A program made the position numbers and the translations under genes. The notes beneath the pieces were generated by a model. That model did no database searches, had not been told where the DNA came from, and worked only from the letters and a program-made list of their open reading frames with translations. Below, one piece after another: positions 32,356 to 40,611 of a stretch of DNA of 64,000 nucleotides (position 1 is the first letter of the stretch; each line of letters starts with the position of its first letter). Where the stretch lies: contig NZ_JBLXDO010000018.1 in assembly GCF_048263965.1 (NCBI RefSeq), positions 1 through 64,000 on the forward strand. The letters run 5' to 3'. This stretch comes from Ferrimonas sp048263965 (lineage in GTDB: Bacteria; Pseudomonadota; Gammaproteobacteria; Enterobacterales; Shewanellaceae).

Positions 32356-33228
32356 ATGAATCAGCCCAAGCGAATCGATGGACGGCGCATCGCCGATGAT
32401 CAGGTGAACCAGGTGGCCCACAGGGTCCGTGCCCTGACCGATGCCGACAAGCGCCCTCCGGGCCTGGCGGTGGTGATGGTGGGGGACAATCCGGCCAGTG
32501 ACGTCTATGTGCGCAACAAGATTCGTCGCTGCGAACAGGCGGGGATCCTCAGTGTGGAGCACCGCCTCAGTGAGCAGACCACCGAAACGGATCTGCTGGG
32601 TCTGCTGGGCGATTTGAATCAGGATGAGCAGATAGATGGCATTCTGGTGCAACTTCCTCTGCCAAAGCATCTGGATGAGGGACGCATCCTCAAGCAGATT
32701 TCTCCGGCCAAGGACGTAGACGGTTTCCACCCGGTCAACGTGGGCCTGCTGGGGATCGGTGACAAGCGTGCCCTGGTGCCCTGCACTCCGGCTGGTTGCG
32801 TCATCCTCGCCAAGGAGGAGTTGGGGGACCTGACCGGTAAGCATGTGGTGGTGGTGGGTCGTTCCAACATCGTCGGCAAACCTGCCGCTCAGCTGTTCCT
32901 GGCCGAAGATTGCAGTGTCACCATAGTCCACTCCCGCAGCAGCAATGGTGCCGAACTGGCCCGCCAGGCAGACATCCTTGTGGTGGCCGTGGGTCGGCCG
33001 CAGATGGTGGACGCCAGCTGGGTGAAACCCGGTGCTGTGGTGATCGATGTGGGCATTAACCGCATCAGCACCGAAGAGGGTACCCGTCTGGTGGGCGATG
33101 TCGATTTCGACCAGGTGGCGCCCATCGCAGCCGCCATCACTCCGGTTCCGGGTGGCGTGGGCCCCATGACCATTGCCGGTCTGCTGAACAACACCCTGAC
33201 CGCCTACGAAGCCCGCGAGCAGGACTGA
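32356..33228 (+). CDS. folD: Bifunctional methylenetetrahydrofolate dehydrogenase/cyclohydrolase
   Basis: A 290-residue enzyme that interconverts methylene-, methenyl- and formyl-THF with NADP. It shows DNPASDVYVRNKIRRCEQAGI with the catalytic Lys, DGILVQLPLPKHLD, the NADP loop VVVGRSNIVGKPAAQLF and TPVPGGVGPMT. The length matches the family. An AAGGAG site precedes the ATG. A divergent promoter region of about 280 bp separates it from the acyl-CoA reductase gene, and a hairpin follows it. Confidence 0.96.
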   Translation: MNQPKRIDGRRIADDQVNQVAHRVRALTDADKRPPGLAVVMVGDNPASDVYVRNKIRRCEQAGILSVEHRLSEQTTETDLLGLLGDLNQDEQIDGILVQLPLPKHLDEGRILKQISPAKDVDGFHPVNVGLLGIGDKRALVPCTPAGCVILAKEELGDLTGKHVVVVGRSNIVGKPAAQLFLAEDCSVTIVHSRSSNGAELARQADILVVAVGRPQMVDASWVKPGAVVIDVGINRISTEEGTRLVGDVDFDQVAPIAAAITPVPGGVGPMTIAGLLNNTLTAYEAREQD

Positions 33229-33251
33229 GCTGACTCGGCCACAAATGTGAG

Positions 33252-33279
33252 ACACAAGGGTCAACAGGCCCTTTTGTGT
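33252..33279 (+). terminator. Hairpin, probable terminator after folD
   Basis: ACACAAGGG pairs with CCCTTTTGTGT (one bulged T pair), ending in a T-rich stem 25 nt after the stop. Confidence 0.6.
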
Positions 33280-33321
33280 GGGTTAGACTGGTGCAACTGA
33301 GTGAAACACAGGAATCGATAG

Positions 33322-33630
33322 ATGGTATTACCTGGATTTGAAGGGCATGAGACCACAGAGTTTGCCCTGATCCGACTGAGGGTGAGCTTCAAACTGGAGC
33401 CTCAGCATGTTTCCGGGCTGGAGCGCCTGTTTGAACAGTACATGGACTCGGCGATCTCCGACTCCAACGTGATGTCCAGCCAATACCTGGATGGGGAGAT
33501 GCAGCTGGAGATGAGCTTCTTCGGCGCGGATCAGACCACGGTGAAGATGGAACTGGCCAGATTGCACAAGGTGGTGCAGAGCCTGCTGAGTCCCACACCG
33601 GTGTTTACAGTGACTGTCGACAAGGAGTAG
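33322..33630 (+). CDS. Hypothetical small cytoplasmic protein
   Basis: A 102-residue protein with an alternating strand-helix pattern (FALIRLRVSF, LERLFEQYMDSAIS, MQLEMSFFGADQTTVKMELARLHKVVQSL). It could form a ferredoxin-like alpha/beta fold, but no family was recognised. AGGA lies 8 nt before the ATG. The patatin gene starts 2 nt after the stop, so it belongs to the patatin/fructosamine-kinase operon. Confidence 0.65.
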   Translation: MVLPGFEGHETTEFALIRLRVSFKLEPQHVSGLERLFEQYMDSAISDSNVMSSQYLDGEMQLEMSFFGADQTTVKMELARLHKVVQSLLSPTPVFTVTVDKE

Positions 33631-33632
33631 GG

Positions 33633-34505
33633 ATGACCCAGGACAGGGACGGTGCTGCCATTCTAAGCCCCAGAAGGCACGCCCTTGTTGTCGAGGGCGG
33701 TGCCATGCGGGGCATCTTTGCGGCCGGGGTGCTGGACAGGTTTATCGAAAGAGAGCATTTTGCGTTCGATGGCTGCTTTGGTGTCTCAGCAGGCTCTACT
33801 GCACTGGCCTCCTATTTGTCCGGGCAACGAGGCCGAACCCGCAAAGTGATTGAGGACTATTCCTGTAGGCCTGAGTTCATCAATCCCTGGCGATTTGCGC
33901 GCGGCGGTCACCTACTGGATCTCGACTGGCTCTGGCCCATTACATTGACCGAATTGCCATTTGACTTCGATGCCTTCGAAGCCCGTGGCATTCCTCTCTA
34001 TATCGGCCTGACCCGGGCCAGCGATGCTGCACCGTTGCAACTGAAAGCCGACCGTCACAATCTGGCGATGGCGATGAAAGCTTCCTGCTCTCTGCCGCTG
34101 GCCTATCGAGATTTTGTGTCTCTGGGAGGGGAAGCCTACACAGATGGCGGGGTGTCAGACTCGATTCCGGTAGAGGCCGCCTGGCAGGCGGGGTTTACCG
34201 AGATTACCGTGGTATTGTCTCAAGGCGCCGGCTATCTGAAGTCGGCGCCACGCTTCCCCGCTCTGATGCGCTGGGCGTTTCGTCGTCATCCGGAGCTGGG
34301 TGAGGCGATGCTGCAGCGTCATCATCATTACAACCGCACCTTAAACTTCCTAACTACTCCGCCAGAAGGCTGCACCATTCGCTTGATCCAACCGCCTCCG
34401 GAGTTTCCCGTAGGTCGCCTTACCAAGGATTCGACGTTGTTGGGCCAGGGCTATGAGATGGGTGCCGCAGCCGCAGATCTCTACCTTGAAGGGCTCGCCA
34501 CGTGA
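33633..34505 (+). CDS. Patatin-like phospholipase
   Basis: A 290-residue Ser-Asp dyad lipase. The glycine-rich oxyanion loop EGGAMRGIFAAGVL is at 21-34, the nucleophile Ser52 is in GVSAG and the dyad aspartate is in YTDGGVSDSIP near residue 170. The family resembles YjjU-type patatins and cleaves phospholipid acyl esters in the cytoplasm. It starts 2 nt after the small gene upstream, and its stop overlaps the GTG of the kinase gene by 4 nt. Confidence 0.9.
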   Translation: MTQDRDGAAILSPRRHALVVEGGAMRGIFAAGVLDRFIEREHFAFDGCFGVSAGSTALASYLSGQRGRTRKVIEDYSCRPEFINPWRFARGGHLLDLDWLWPITLTELPFDFDAFEARGIPLYIGLTRASDAAPLQLKADRHNLAMAMKASCSLPLAYRDFVSLGGEAYTDGGVSDSIPVEAAWQAGFTEITVVLSQGAGYLKSAPRFPALMRWAFRRHPELGEAMLQRHHHYNRTLNFLTTPPEGCTIRLIQPPPEFPVGRLTKDSTLLGQGYEMGAAAADLYLEGLAT

Positions 34506-35377
34506 GCCTCTCCTGGGCTGCGGTAGAGCAGGGAATGGCCGATGCCCTGAATGCCCCAGTGTCTCTGTCTGCTCCGCGGCCGGTCACCGGTGGCGACATC
34601 AACCAGGCCTACTCAGTCAGTGATGGCCTGCGTCGATGGTTTGTGAAGGTCAATCGCCTTAACCACGGTGCCCTGTTCAAGGAGGAAGCCGAGGGGCTGA
34701 TTGCCCTGGGCGACATCGCGCCTCAGCCCCTGTGCTGGGGCGACGCCGAGGGTTGGCAATACCTGGTATTGCCCTGGATGGAACTGGGGCGACCGAGCGA
34801 TGAACATGCCCTGGGGCAGGCCTTGGCCAAACTGCATCAACAAATGCCCAAAGACAGACGCTACGGCTGGCACAATGACAACCATATCGGCACCACACTG
34901 CAGCTCAATGGTTGGCACGACAGTTGGCAGAGTTTCTGGTGGCAACGTCGATTGGAACCACAGCTTAGCTGGGCCATCGAAGCGGGCGCGCCGAGACTTC
35001 GTCGCTGGCTACAACCCCTGAAAAACGCCAGCGACACCTTGCTGGCGGACCACAAACCACGACCGTCGTTGCTTCACGGCGACTTGTGGCGAGGCAATGC
35101 CGGCTTTGATGGAAACCGTCCGGTTATCTTCGACCCCGCCTGTTACCTGGGTGACCGGGAAACCGATCTCGCCATGACCCACTTATTCGGCGGCTTCTCG
35201 CCCTCTTTCTATCAGGGCTATGACAGTATCTTGCCGCTGGCGCAGGGCTGGCAACGCCGGCAAGCGTTGTACAACCTCTATCATCAACTCAACCACCTCA
35301 ACCTGTTTGGCGAGGGGTACCTGGATATGGTGATCTCCGGCTGCACAGAGGTGGTGAAGCAGGCAGAACAGATTTAA
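34502..35377 (+). CDS. Fructosamine kinase family protein
   Basis: A 291-residue kinase of the FN3K/YniA family, which phosphorylates sugar adducts on protein amines and so helps reverse glycation. The ATP region has SAPRPVTGGDINQAYSV near 19-38 and the Lys of WFVKVNR. The catalytic loop LLHGDLWRGNAGF lies near 189-201, followed by FDPACYLGDRETDLAM with the metal aspartates. The GTG start is translationally coupled to the patatin gene (4-nt overlap). The length is usual. Confidence 0.92.
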   Translation: MSLSWAAVEQGMADALNAPVSLSAPRPVTGGDINQAYSVSDGLRRWFVKVNRLNHGALFKEEAEGLIALGDIAPQPLCWGDAEGWQYLVLPWMELGRPSDEHALGQALAKLHQQMPKDRRYGWHNDNHIGTTLQLNGWHDSWQSFWWQRRLEPQLSWAIEAGAPRLRRWLQPLKNASDTLLADHKPRPSLLHGDLWRGNAGFDGNRPVIFDPACYLGDRETDLAMTHLFGGFSPSFYQGYDSILPLAQGWQRRQALYNLYHQLNHLNLFGEGYLDMVISGCTEVVKQAEQI

Positions 35378-35485
35378 GAGTTTGGGCTGATTCAAGACAG
35401 TAAAGTCAAAGGTTGATTTGGCCCAAACAACAACAGGTGCATGATGTAAGCTATTAATCAATCTGACATTGCTTGGGAGAAGAAA

Positions 35486-36535
35486 TTGAAAAAGGTTTTA
35501 TCTGCAGTTCTTGGTCTAGTCATTGCGAACGCCTCTTTTGCTTCGTGCGATATCGAGTACGCAAAGCAGGCGATGAAAGAGCATGATGCCATGTATAAGG
35601 CTTTTCGATTTTATCTTACCGGAGTGTCTCAATATACAGATGAGCTGTTTTACGAAAGGACGCCTGTTTATGAAATATATGAATCTTCAGAAAAGTTTTC
35701 AAAGGCAATAGTCGCCAACGGTTTTGTTGTAGAGCTCATGGCCTCATCGTCAATAAATAGCATGGAAGGGTGTTTTCAAGAAATTGAAATGTACACCGCG
35801 CGCATGAAAGAATATAAGAGGGATTCGGCTATTCTGTCAAAAATTTTGAGCCACACCTATGAGCAGTGTGCTGACAGCGGTGACAGTCACTTTAGAAAGG
35901 AACTAAAGAAATATTATGACAAGCGAGATTCTTATCAATATTTTCATGACCACATGGTTAATGAAAGGATAGCCACTCTAAAAAATAAGTGTAACGATGA
36001 GTATGAATTTACAAGCAAGGCTATCGAGCTATCAAAAGTTTGCAGTAAGCGAAAATCTAACGATGCAATGGATAGAATAGACCGTATAGAGCAAAAATAT
36101 AAAGGTTATCTTTCTGAAGTTGAAGCGTATTATAAGAGGAATTATGTCGACGCCAATCCCTACCATAAATACTATGGATCTAAAGAGGAGCTTGTCGAAT
36201 ACTTTAACAAATATGGCAAGGCGGCTGAGCAGAGTGTTAAGAAAGTCCTGGATCAAGCAGAGCATTGTTATCAGGGAGCTAATGACAAAATTGCTGACAT
36301 GAATGAGTCATCTAAGATTTTAACTAAGAGCGCTTACCAAGACATCAGTGAAAACTACAGCTATTGTTCAAAGACAGATCCTGAATTTGCCAAGAAGCTC
36401 AAGGGATACATGGATAAGAAACAAGCTTTTTTTGCATTTGAAAAAGAGCTGGAAAAAGAGTGGTTGGAAAAGATCAGGTCACTTTGCTATAAAGAGGTTG
36501 AATTTATTAAGGGCAGTTTTAACCTAAAAGGTTAG
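35486..36535 (+). CDS. Orphan secreted helical protein, AT-rich
   Basis: A 349-residue protein of unknown family. The signal peptide covers residues 1-20 (KKVLSAVLGLVIANASFAS). The mature part is almost wholly helical and charged, rich in Lys, Glu and Tyr, with about eight scattered cysteines (SC, GCF, QCADS, KNKCN, KVCSK, HCYQ, YCSK, LCYK). These repeat at similar spacings, suggesting three or four related helical units held by disulfides. The DNA is much richer in A+T than its neighbours and the codons differ, so the gene was probably acquired. The start is a TTG behind GGGAG. No partner gene is seen. Confidence 0.7.
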   Translation: MKKVLSAVLGLVIANASFASCDIEYAKQAMKEHDAMYKAFRFYLTGVSQYTDELFYERTPVYEIYESSEKFSKAIVANGFVVELMASSSINSMEGCFQEIEMYTARMKEYKRDSAILSKILSHTYEQCADSGDSHFRKELKKYYDKRDSYQYFHDHMVNERIATLKNKCNDEYEFTSKAIELSKVCSKRKSNDAMDRIDRIEQKYKGYLSEVEAYYKRNYVDANPYHKYYGSKEELVEYFNKYGKAAEQSVKKVLDQAEHCYQGANDKIADMNESSKILTKSAYQDISENYSYCSKTDPEFAKKLKGYMDKKQAFFAFEKELEKEWLEKIRSLCYKEVEFIKGSFNLKG

Positions 36536-36867
36536 GTGAACCCTGTGCTCCATTTGTTCCGAAGTAATGTTAACCCCGCATACATGGCCACTAATCCTGA
36601 GGTGGGGGCCATGTGTCGCAAACAGGCATAGTGGCACGAGGGAAAAAGACTGCTTTCACAGTTTCCTTTGGACAGTGGATTTTTCAATCTTGCTAAGCCG
36701 TTGCTCGTTAACTCTAGCGTAGTGTTTTACACGTGAGTTGGCAAAAATGGCGGGCCATACAGTACCTGAGTTAAAGTAATGCCTGTTTGGGCAAAATGAT
36801 TGTCTCGGCATGATAAGAACCAAGAGCCAGTTTGCGTTAGCCTGTGTAACTATTTTGGTTAAAGTCG
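36536..36867. other. Intergenic stretch after the AT-rich orphan gene
   Basis: About 330 bp with no supported gene. It contains ACATGGCC and GGCCATGT as an inverted pair around 36584-36614, possibly a weak terminator of the orphan gene. The rest shows nothing recognisable. Confidence 0.5.
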
Positions 36868-37503
36868 TCAGTCGTAGTCCTCAACCAAAGACGCATTCAT
36901 TCGGTAGCCCATGGTTAAATCACGGGTTCCATCGACGATATAGACGCTTTCAGTCTCAAGCTGAGACGTCAGTGTTCCCTCTACCCAGACAGGGTACTTG
37001 GCGTTTCTGAGCTTGTAGCCGCCGGGAAACGATACCAGCACGATCTGGTTTGCCGGAGGCGGTGGCATATGAATACAGGCTCCAGCGTAAGGCACCAGCA
37101 GAAACTCTGTGACGACCAGGGCTTCTGAGGAATACTCCAGAGGGATTAAGAAGCCAGGAATGCGTACTTGTTGGCCGTCAAAACGGCGAGTTAGGGCGGA
37201 GGCCGCCAGTTGTTGTTGCTCTATGTATTTGTTTCTGAGTGCCAAAAGATGGTCTGCATCTAACCCCTCAGACGCTAAATCCTTTTCTAGTGATGCGGCG
37301 GTGGCTTGGTCCGAAGGTACGTTAGAACTTCTGAGTGTCAGAAACCGTTGCAGTTGCCGCTTCTGTCTCTCGGTTAATGTTGGCAAGGAAACCGATTCGG
37401 CTTGGGTCTGAGGGCGAAGCTGTTGCCAATCCAGGTCAATAACAGAGGCCTGTACGTTTGCCGCGAGCATGATGGCCAGCAATGGCAGGTAGGGTTTCGT
37501 CAT
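36868..37503 (-). CDS. DUF3299 family exported protein
   Basis: A 211-residue protein. The ATG at 37503 follows GAGGAG by 7 nt and gives a proper signal peptide (MTKPYLPLLAIMLAANVQAS), so a start 12 codons further up is rejected. The mature part holds the DUF3299 blocks VRIPGFLIPLEYSSEALVVTEFLL (core RIPGFLIPLE) and VPYAGACIHMPPPPANQIVLV. The latter has a Cys-His pair that could bind metal. A C-terminal strand region follows. Function is unknown; relatives occur beside ABC-type export genes, but none is here. It lies downstream of the amidohydrolase gene. Confidence 0.8.
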   Translation of the reverse strand: MTKPYLPLLAIMLAANVQASVIDLDWQQLRPQTQAESVSLPTLTERQKRQLQRFLTLRSSNVPSDQATAASLEKDLASEGLDADHLLALRNKYIEQQQLAASALTRRFDGQQVRIPGFLIPLEYSSEALVVTEFLLVPYAGACIHMPPPPANQIVLVSFPGGYKLRNAKYPVWVEGTLTSQLETESVYIVDGTRDLTMGYRMNASLVEDYD

Positions 37504-37590
37504 CTGGCTGCTCCTCGGAGTATTGCTCGACGCCGTCAACGGCGCCTTTAATACGCACCGCCCTTGATAAAGGGCGGCTCTTCAGGGTGT

Positions 37591-38979
37591 TCAGGGGTTT
37601 AAGGTGTTCTTGTAGATCACACCGTCTTTCATGATCAGTCTGATGGTTTCAGGGCTGGCGGGGCGGGGTTCGGCATCAAACCATTTGGTTCCTGTGCCCA
37701 CAACGGAAAAGTCCTCCAGGGGGTTTCCGTCCAGCAACAGAATGTCTGCGTATGCCCCAACCTCGATCACCCCAAGCTTTCCCTCAGGGTAGGGGTTGGT
37801 AAAGTCGCCAGAAAGCTGAGAGATCTCACCGCCGATGGACGTCAAAGTCACCATGGATTGGAAGGCGCCAAAAAACTCGTGATTCAGGTGTTTTTCATAG
37901 GCAATCTGGATGTTGCACGCATCGACTGAACCGACGCAGTCAGTTTGGAAGCCGCGCTTGACCGGACATTTCTTCATGTTCGGGATGTAGTTGCGGAAAG
38001 TTTCGGTGGCAGACTTCGCTTTCGCCAGGCTGGAGGGAACATTCTTTACCGCCGGAATATCCAGAAGACCAGGGTCAAAGGCGGTCAGGTTGGTGGTGAT
38101 ATACGCGCCTTTTTTGTTCATGACTTTGGCAATGTCACAGTCAAAGGCGAAACCATGCTCAATCGACATCACACCGGACTCCAGAGCGCTGAGAATGGCC
38201 TCTTTACGGTAAGAGTGCGCCATTACATAACTGCCGTAGCTGTTGGCCACCTCGACCGCGGCCGCGATCTCTTCCGGGGAACCAGCCAGTAACTGCCATG
38301 GGTCGAATGCGGACACTACCCCGCCAGACTGCATGTATTTCAGCTGAGTCGCGCCCATACGGAAGTTGTTTCGACCGTATTTTTTAACTTCTGCCACGCT
38401 GTCCACTTCTTGAGAAAGGTTGAGGCGGCCGAAGTTGGTTTCGGCACCAACAGGGGCAGAAAAATTGGCAAAGTCTGCATGGCCTCCCCGGGTACTCAGA
38501 AAAGCACCTGAGGGATAAAAACGCGGACCAATGATGTCACCGCCATCTATGGCTCTGCGCAGGCCGCCATTCGCCCCGCCGGCATCCCGGACGGTGGTGA
38601 AACCTTGCATAAGATACATTTCGGCCATGCGTGAACCGTGAATGGCAAAATCTTCCCAGGTTTTATCGGCTTCCATCGCCGGAAGATTTGGGCCCATCAA
38701 CATCAGATGGGCGTGGTTTTCTATGAACCCTGGCGTCAGGGTTTTGCCTTTCCCATTAATCACCAGGGCATCGTCCCTAACGCTAATTGCACTGGAGGAG
38801 ATGGATTTAATCAGGTTTCCTTCCACGAGCACATAATGGTCTTTGTACAGCTTGTTTTCTGTGCCGTTAAAGATGTCGACATTGTTAAAGACAATCTGAG
38901 GTTTGAGAGGGCCTTCATCGGCTAAAACGAAGGAGGAGGCGGCGGTGAACGCCGAAAACAATGCGATGATTTTATTCAT
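37591..38979 (-). CDS. Exported amidohydrolase (imidazolonepropionase/prolidase-like)
   Basis: A 462-residue metal-dependent hydrolase with a signal peptide (1-20). The metal motif is HAHL at 89-92 in LTPGFIENHAHLML. Further ligands are likely in SYVMAHSYRKEAI and SIEHGF, and the aspartate-bearing end motif is EVGAYADILLLDGNPLED. Members cleave peptide-like or cyclic amide bonds; the substrate cannot be named. The position of the usual metal-bridging Lys appears to be GATQLKYMQSGG. The DUF3299 gene is 87 nt downstream on the same strand. Confidence 0.87.
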   Translation of the reverse strand: MNKIIALFSAFTAASSFVLADEGPLKPQIVFNNVDIFNGTENKLYKDHYVLVEGNLIKSISSSAISVRDDALVINGKGKTLTPGFIENHAHLMLMGPNLPAMEADKTWEDFAIHGSRMAEMYLMQGFTTVRDAGGANGGLRRAIDGGDIIGPRFYPSGAFLSTRGGHADFANFSAPVGAETNFGRLNLSQEVDSVAEVKKYGRNNFRMGATQLKYMQSGGVVSAFDPWQLLAGSPEEIAAAVEVANSYGSYVMAHSYRKEAILSALESGVMSIEHGFAFDCDIAKVMNKKGAYITTNLTAFDPGLLDIPAVKNVPSSLAKAKSATETFRNYIPNMKKCPVKRGFQTDCVGSVDACNIQIAYEKHLNHEFFGAFQSMVTLTSIGGEISQLSGDFTNPYPEGKLGVIEVGAYADILLLDGNPLEDFSVVGTGTKWFDAEPRPASPETIRLIMKDGVIYKNTLNP

Positions 38980-39285
38980 TGCTTATCAAGACCTATTTGG
39001 GGAAATGGCCGATAGAAAGCGGGTTGGAACCCGGCTCAGCTCGTACGCACCGATTTAGCTTAGAACAGCTTGGGGCATTTTCCAGCCGCCTGGGTCAAGG
39101 CCCGGAACAGGCTCCAGGGTGGAAGGCAGCATGAAGGGGGGAATCGCGTTTCAGGTTAAGGTGCCGGTTGTGGATGAACTGGGCGTTTGTGGCTTGGTGA
39201 GTTTGTCTGTTTTACGCCGCCTGTGTGCGCGGTTGAGAGAGGGAGAACCCTCCTTTCTGGATAAAGGATTTGCAGTGACCATCTA
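38980..39285. other. Intergenic stretch upstream of the amidohydrolase gene
   Basis: About 300 bp without a supported gene. It should hold the amidohydrolase promoter. A 107-codon plus-strand frame here has a poor site, unnatural composition, and runs through a terminator into the antisense of the next gene, so it is not called. Confidence 0.5.
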
Positions 39286-39316
39286 CAAAAACAGGAGCCC
39301 AAGTGGCTCCTGTTTT
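39286..39316 (-). terminator. Terminator of the 39.4-39.9 kb hypothetical gene
   Basis: ACAGGAGCC pairs with GGCTCCTGT; on the minus strand the stem is followed by TTTTGTAG. Confidence 0.8.
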
Positions 39317-39359
39317 GGGTTGGCTGATTGCCGTGTGGCTCGGGGCGGCGGCGCAGCCC

Positions 39360-39863
39360 TTATTTCAGCAGCAGAGGACGCTGTTCCACCAGCTGCAGGA
39401 ACTGCTCCATCTCGATCTTGTACAGCTCAGACAGTTGGCTGATGAAATCCTGGTGTTGCCAGTCGCTGCCACGCTGCTCGGCGACGGCGCTCATCAGGGT
39501 AGAGGAGCTCTCTTGGTGCAGTTCTACCGGGCGCTCGCCCAACAGTACGCCGGTTTCCGCATCAAACACCTGCAGCATCAGCGGCAAACGGCCTTCGGTC
39601 AGTTCGGGCTCGACAAACTTGTCGCCCAGGCTCTTGGCTTCGAAGGGGCAGTCCATCACCAGGCCATTACCGAAATCAAAGGAGAGCAGCAGGGCAGGGG
39701 AGCGGTAGATCACTCCGGCCTTCACTTCGTGGCTGCCCTGACCCAGAACCTGTTCCACCTCTGGATGGCTGGGGGCTGGGATGGCAATCAGGATGCGGTT
39801 GGACTCGCCGGTAAACAGGTCGACGGAAGCGCCTTCTGGCGGGATCTTGGTAGATTCGGTCAT
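39360..39863 (-). CDS. Hypothetical cytoplasmic protein
   Basis: A 167-residue protein with no recognised family. It is rich in beta strands to about residue 125 (NRILIAIPAP, GVIYRSPALLLSFDFGNGLVMD, RLPLMLQVFDAETGVLL) with a helical end. The ATG at 39863 is preferred, being preceded by AGAGAG; an upstream start would add 19 unlikely residues. There is no signal peptide. It stands alone with its own terminator. Confidence 0.65.
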   Translation of the reverse strand: MTESTKIPPEGASVDLFTGESNRILIAIPAPSHPEVEQVLGQGSHEVKAGVIYRSPALLLSFDFGNGLVMDCPFEAKSLGDKFVEPELTEGRLPLMLQVFDAETGVLLGERPVELHQESSSTLMSAVAEQRGSDWQHQDFISQLSELYKIEMEQFLQLVEQRPLLLK

Positions 39864-40053
39864 GAACACTCTCTTTAGCGTGATAGCAGTGTGCGGCAAG
39901 TGTACCAGAGCCGGAGACACATGCTAGAGCTTGCATCCACTTGCGACGAAAGAGATGCCTAAAAATCAAGCGCTTCAAGATTTACGCCCCGGATTGTCCG
40001 CTGAACCGGCTGATTTTGGACTAGGCTAGAGTGGCAACGGAGGAGGCCGAAAT

Positions 40054-40419
40054 ATGGTGCGTAAGACATTCAAAATTGGCCTGGTTTTCTTGGCGCTCGC
40101 CGGTTTGACCGGCTGTAGCGAAGACAATCAGCAGAGAGTGGAGCTGGCCCTGACCGAAGCGGGTCAGGCGATGGAGGTTCTGGGCAACAGCGCCTCGGAG
40201 CTGGCACAGGTGGCCTGGTTGGAGAGTCAGCGTTTGTGGGAGTCAGGTGAGACCCTGGCTCGGGAAAAGCAGCTGGCGTTCAACCAGTGGCGTCAGCCAG
40301 CACAGCCCATGAACCGCTATGGCGGCATGGAGCTGACTGAGGCCCAGGTGGTCACTGAGGTGCCAAAAGAAGATCCGTCTCAGGCACACAGCAACAAGGA
40401 AGAATCTCATCACCCCTGA
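40054..40419 (+). CDS. Small predicted lipoprotein
   Basis: A 121-residue protein. The lipobox LALAGLTGC (Cys21) predicts lipid attachment after a short signal peptide. The mature part is one long charged helix (ALTEAGQAMEVLGNSASELAQVA) with a polar His/Pro-rich end. No family is recognised. Its last 68 nt overlap the 3' end of the convergent yfaE gene, so transcripts of the two could interfere. Confidence 0.7.
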   Translation: MVRKTFKIGLVFLALAGLTGCSEDNQQRVELALTEAGQAMEVLGNSASELAQVAWLESQRLWESGETLAREKQLAFNQWRQPAQPMNRYGGMELTEAQVVTEVPKEDPSQAHSNKEESHHP

Positions 40420-40609
40420 CCAGGGCCATGGGGGTGGAGAGATAGCGGATACGACCTTCGAGCAGCCGGGTCTTGCAGGCACCGCAGTAGCCACTGCGGC
40501 ACTCACTGTAGTGACCCTCAAGGGTGGTAAGCAGAGGCGTGTTGTCACCCTGATGGCTGACCGGCGTCCGTTCGCCTACCTGAACCTTGAAGGTTTTGTT
40601 GTCCGCCAA
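40352..40609 (-). CDS. yfaE: 2Fe-2S ferredoxin of class I RNR maintenance
   Basis: An 85-residue ferredoxin with the cluster motif SECRSGYCGACKTRLLEG (C-x4-C-x2-C near 37-45) and the fourth Cys in ILPCCCVPETDL. YfaE reduces the diferric centre of NrdB to renew its tyrosyl radical. It is placed 2 nt after nrdB in the nrdA-nrdB-yfaE order of E. coli. Its 3' end is overlapped by a convergent lipoprotein gene. Confidence 0.93.
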   Translation of the reverse strand: MADNKTFKVQVGERTPVSHQGDNTPLLTTLEGHYSECRSGYCGACKTRLLEGRIRYLSTPMALVRGDEILPCCCVPETDLLLAPQ

Positions 40610-40611
40610 CC

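Noticed and set aside
39119..39442. A 107-codon plus-strand frame upstream of the amidohydrolase gene
   Set aside because: It crosses a strong terminator and continues antisense into the next gene; composition is not protein-like.
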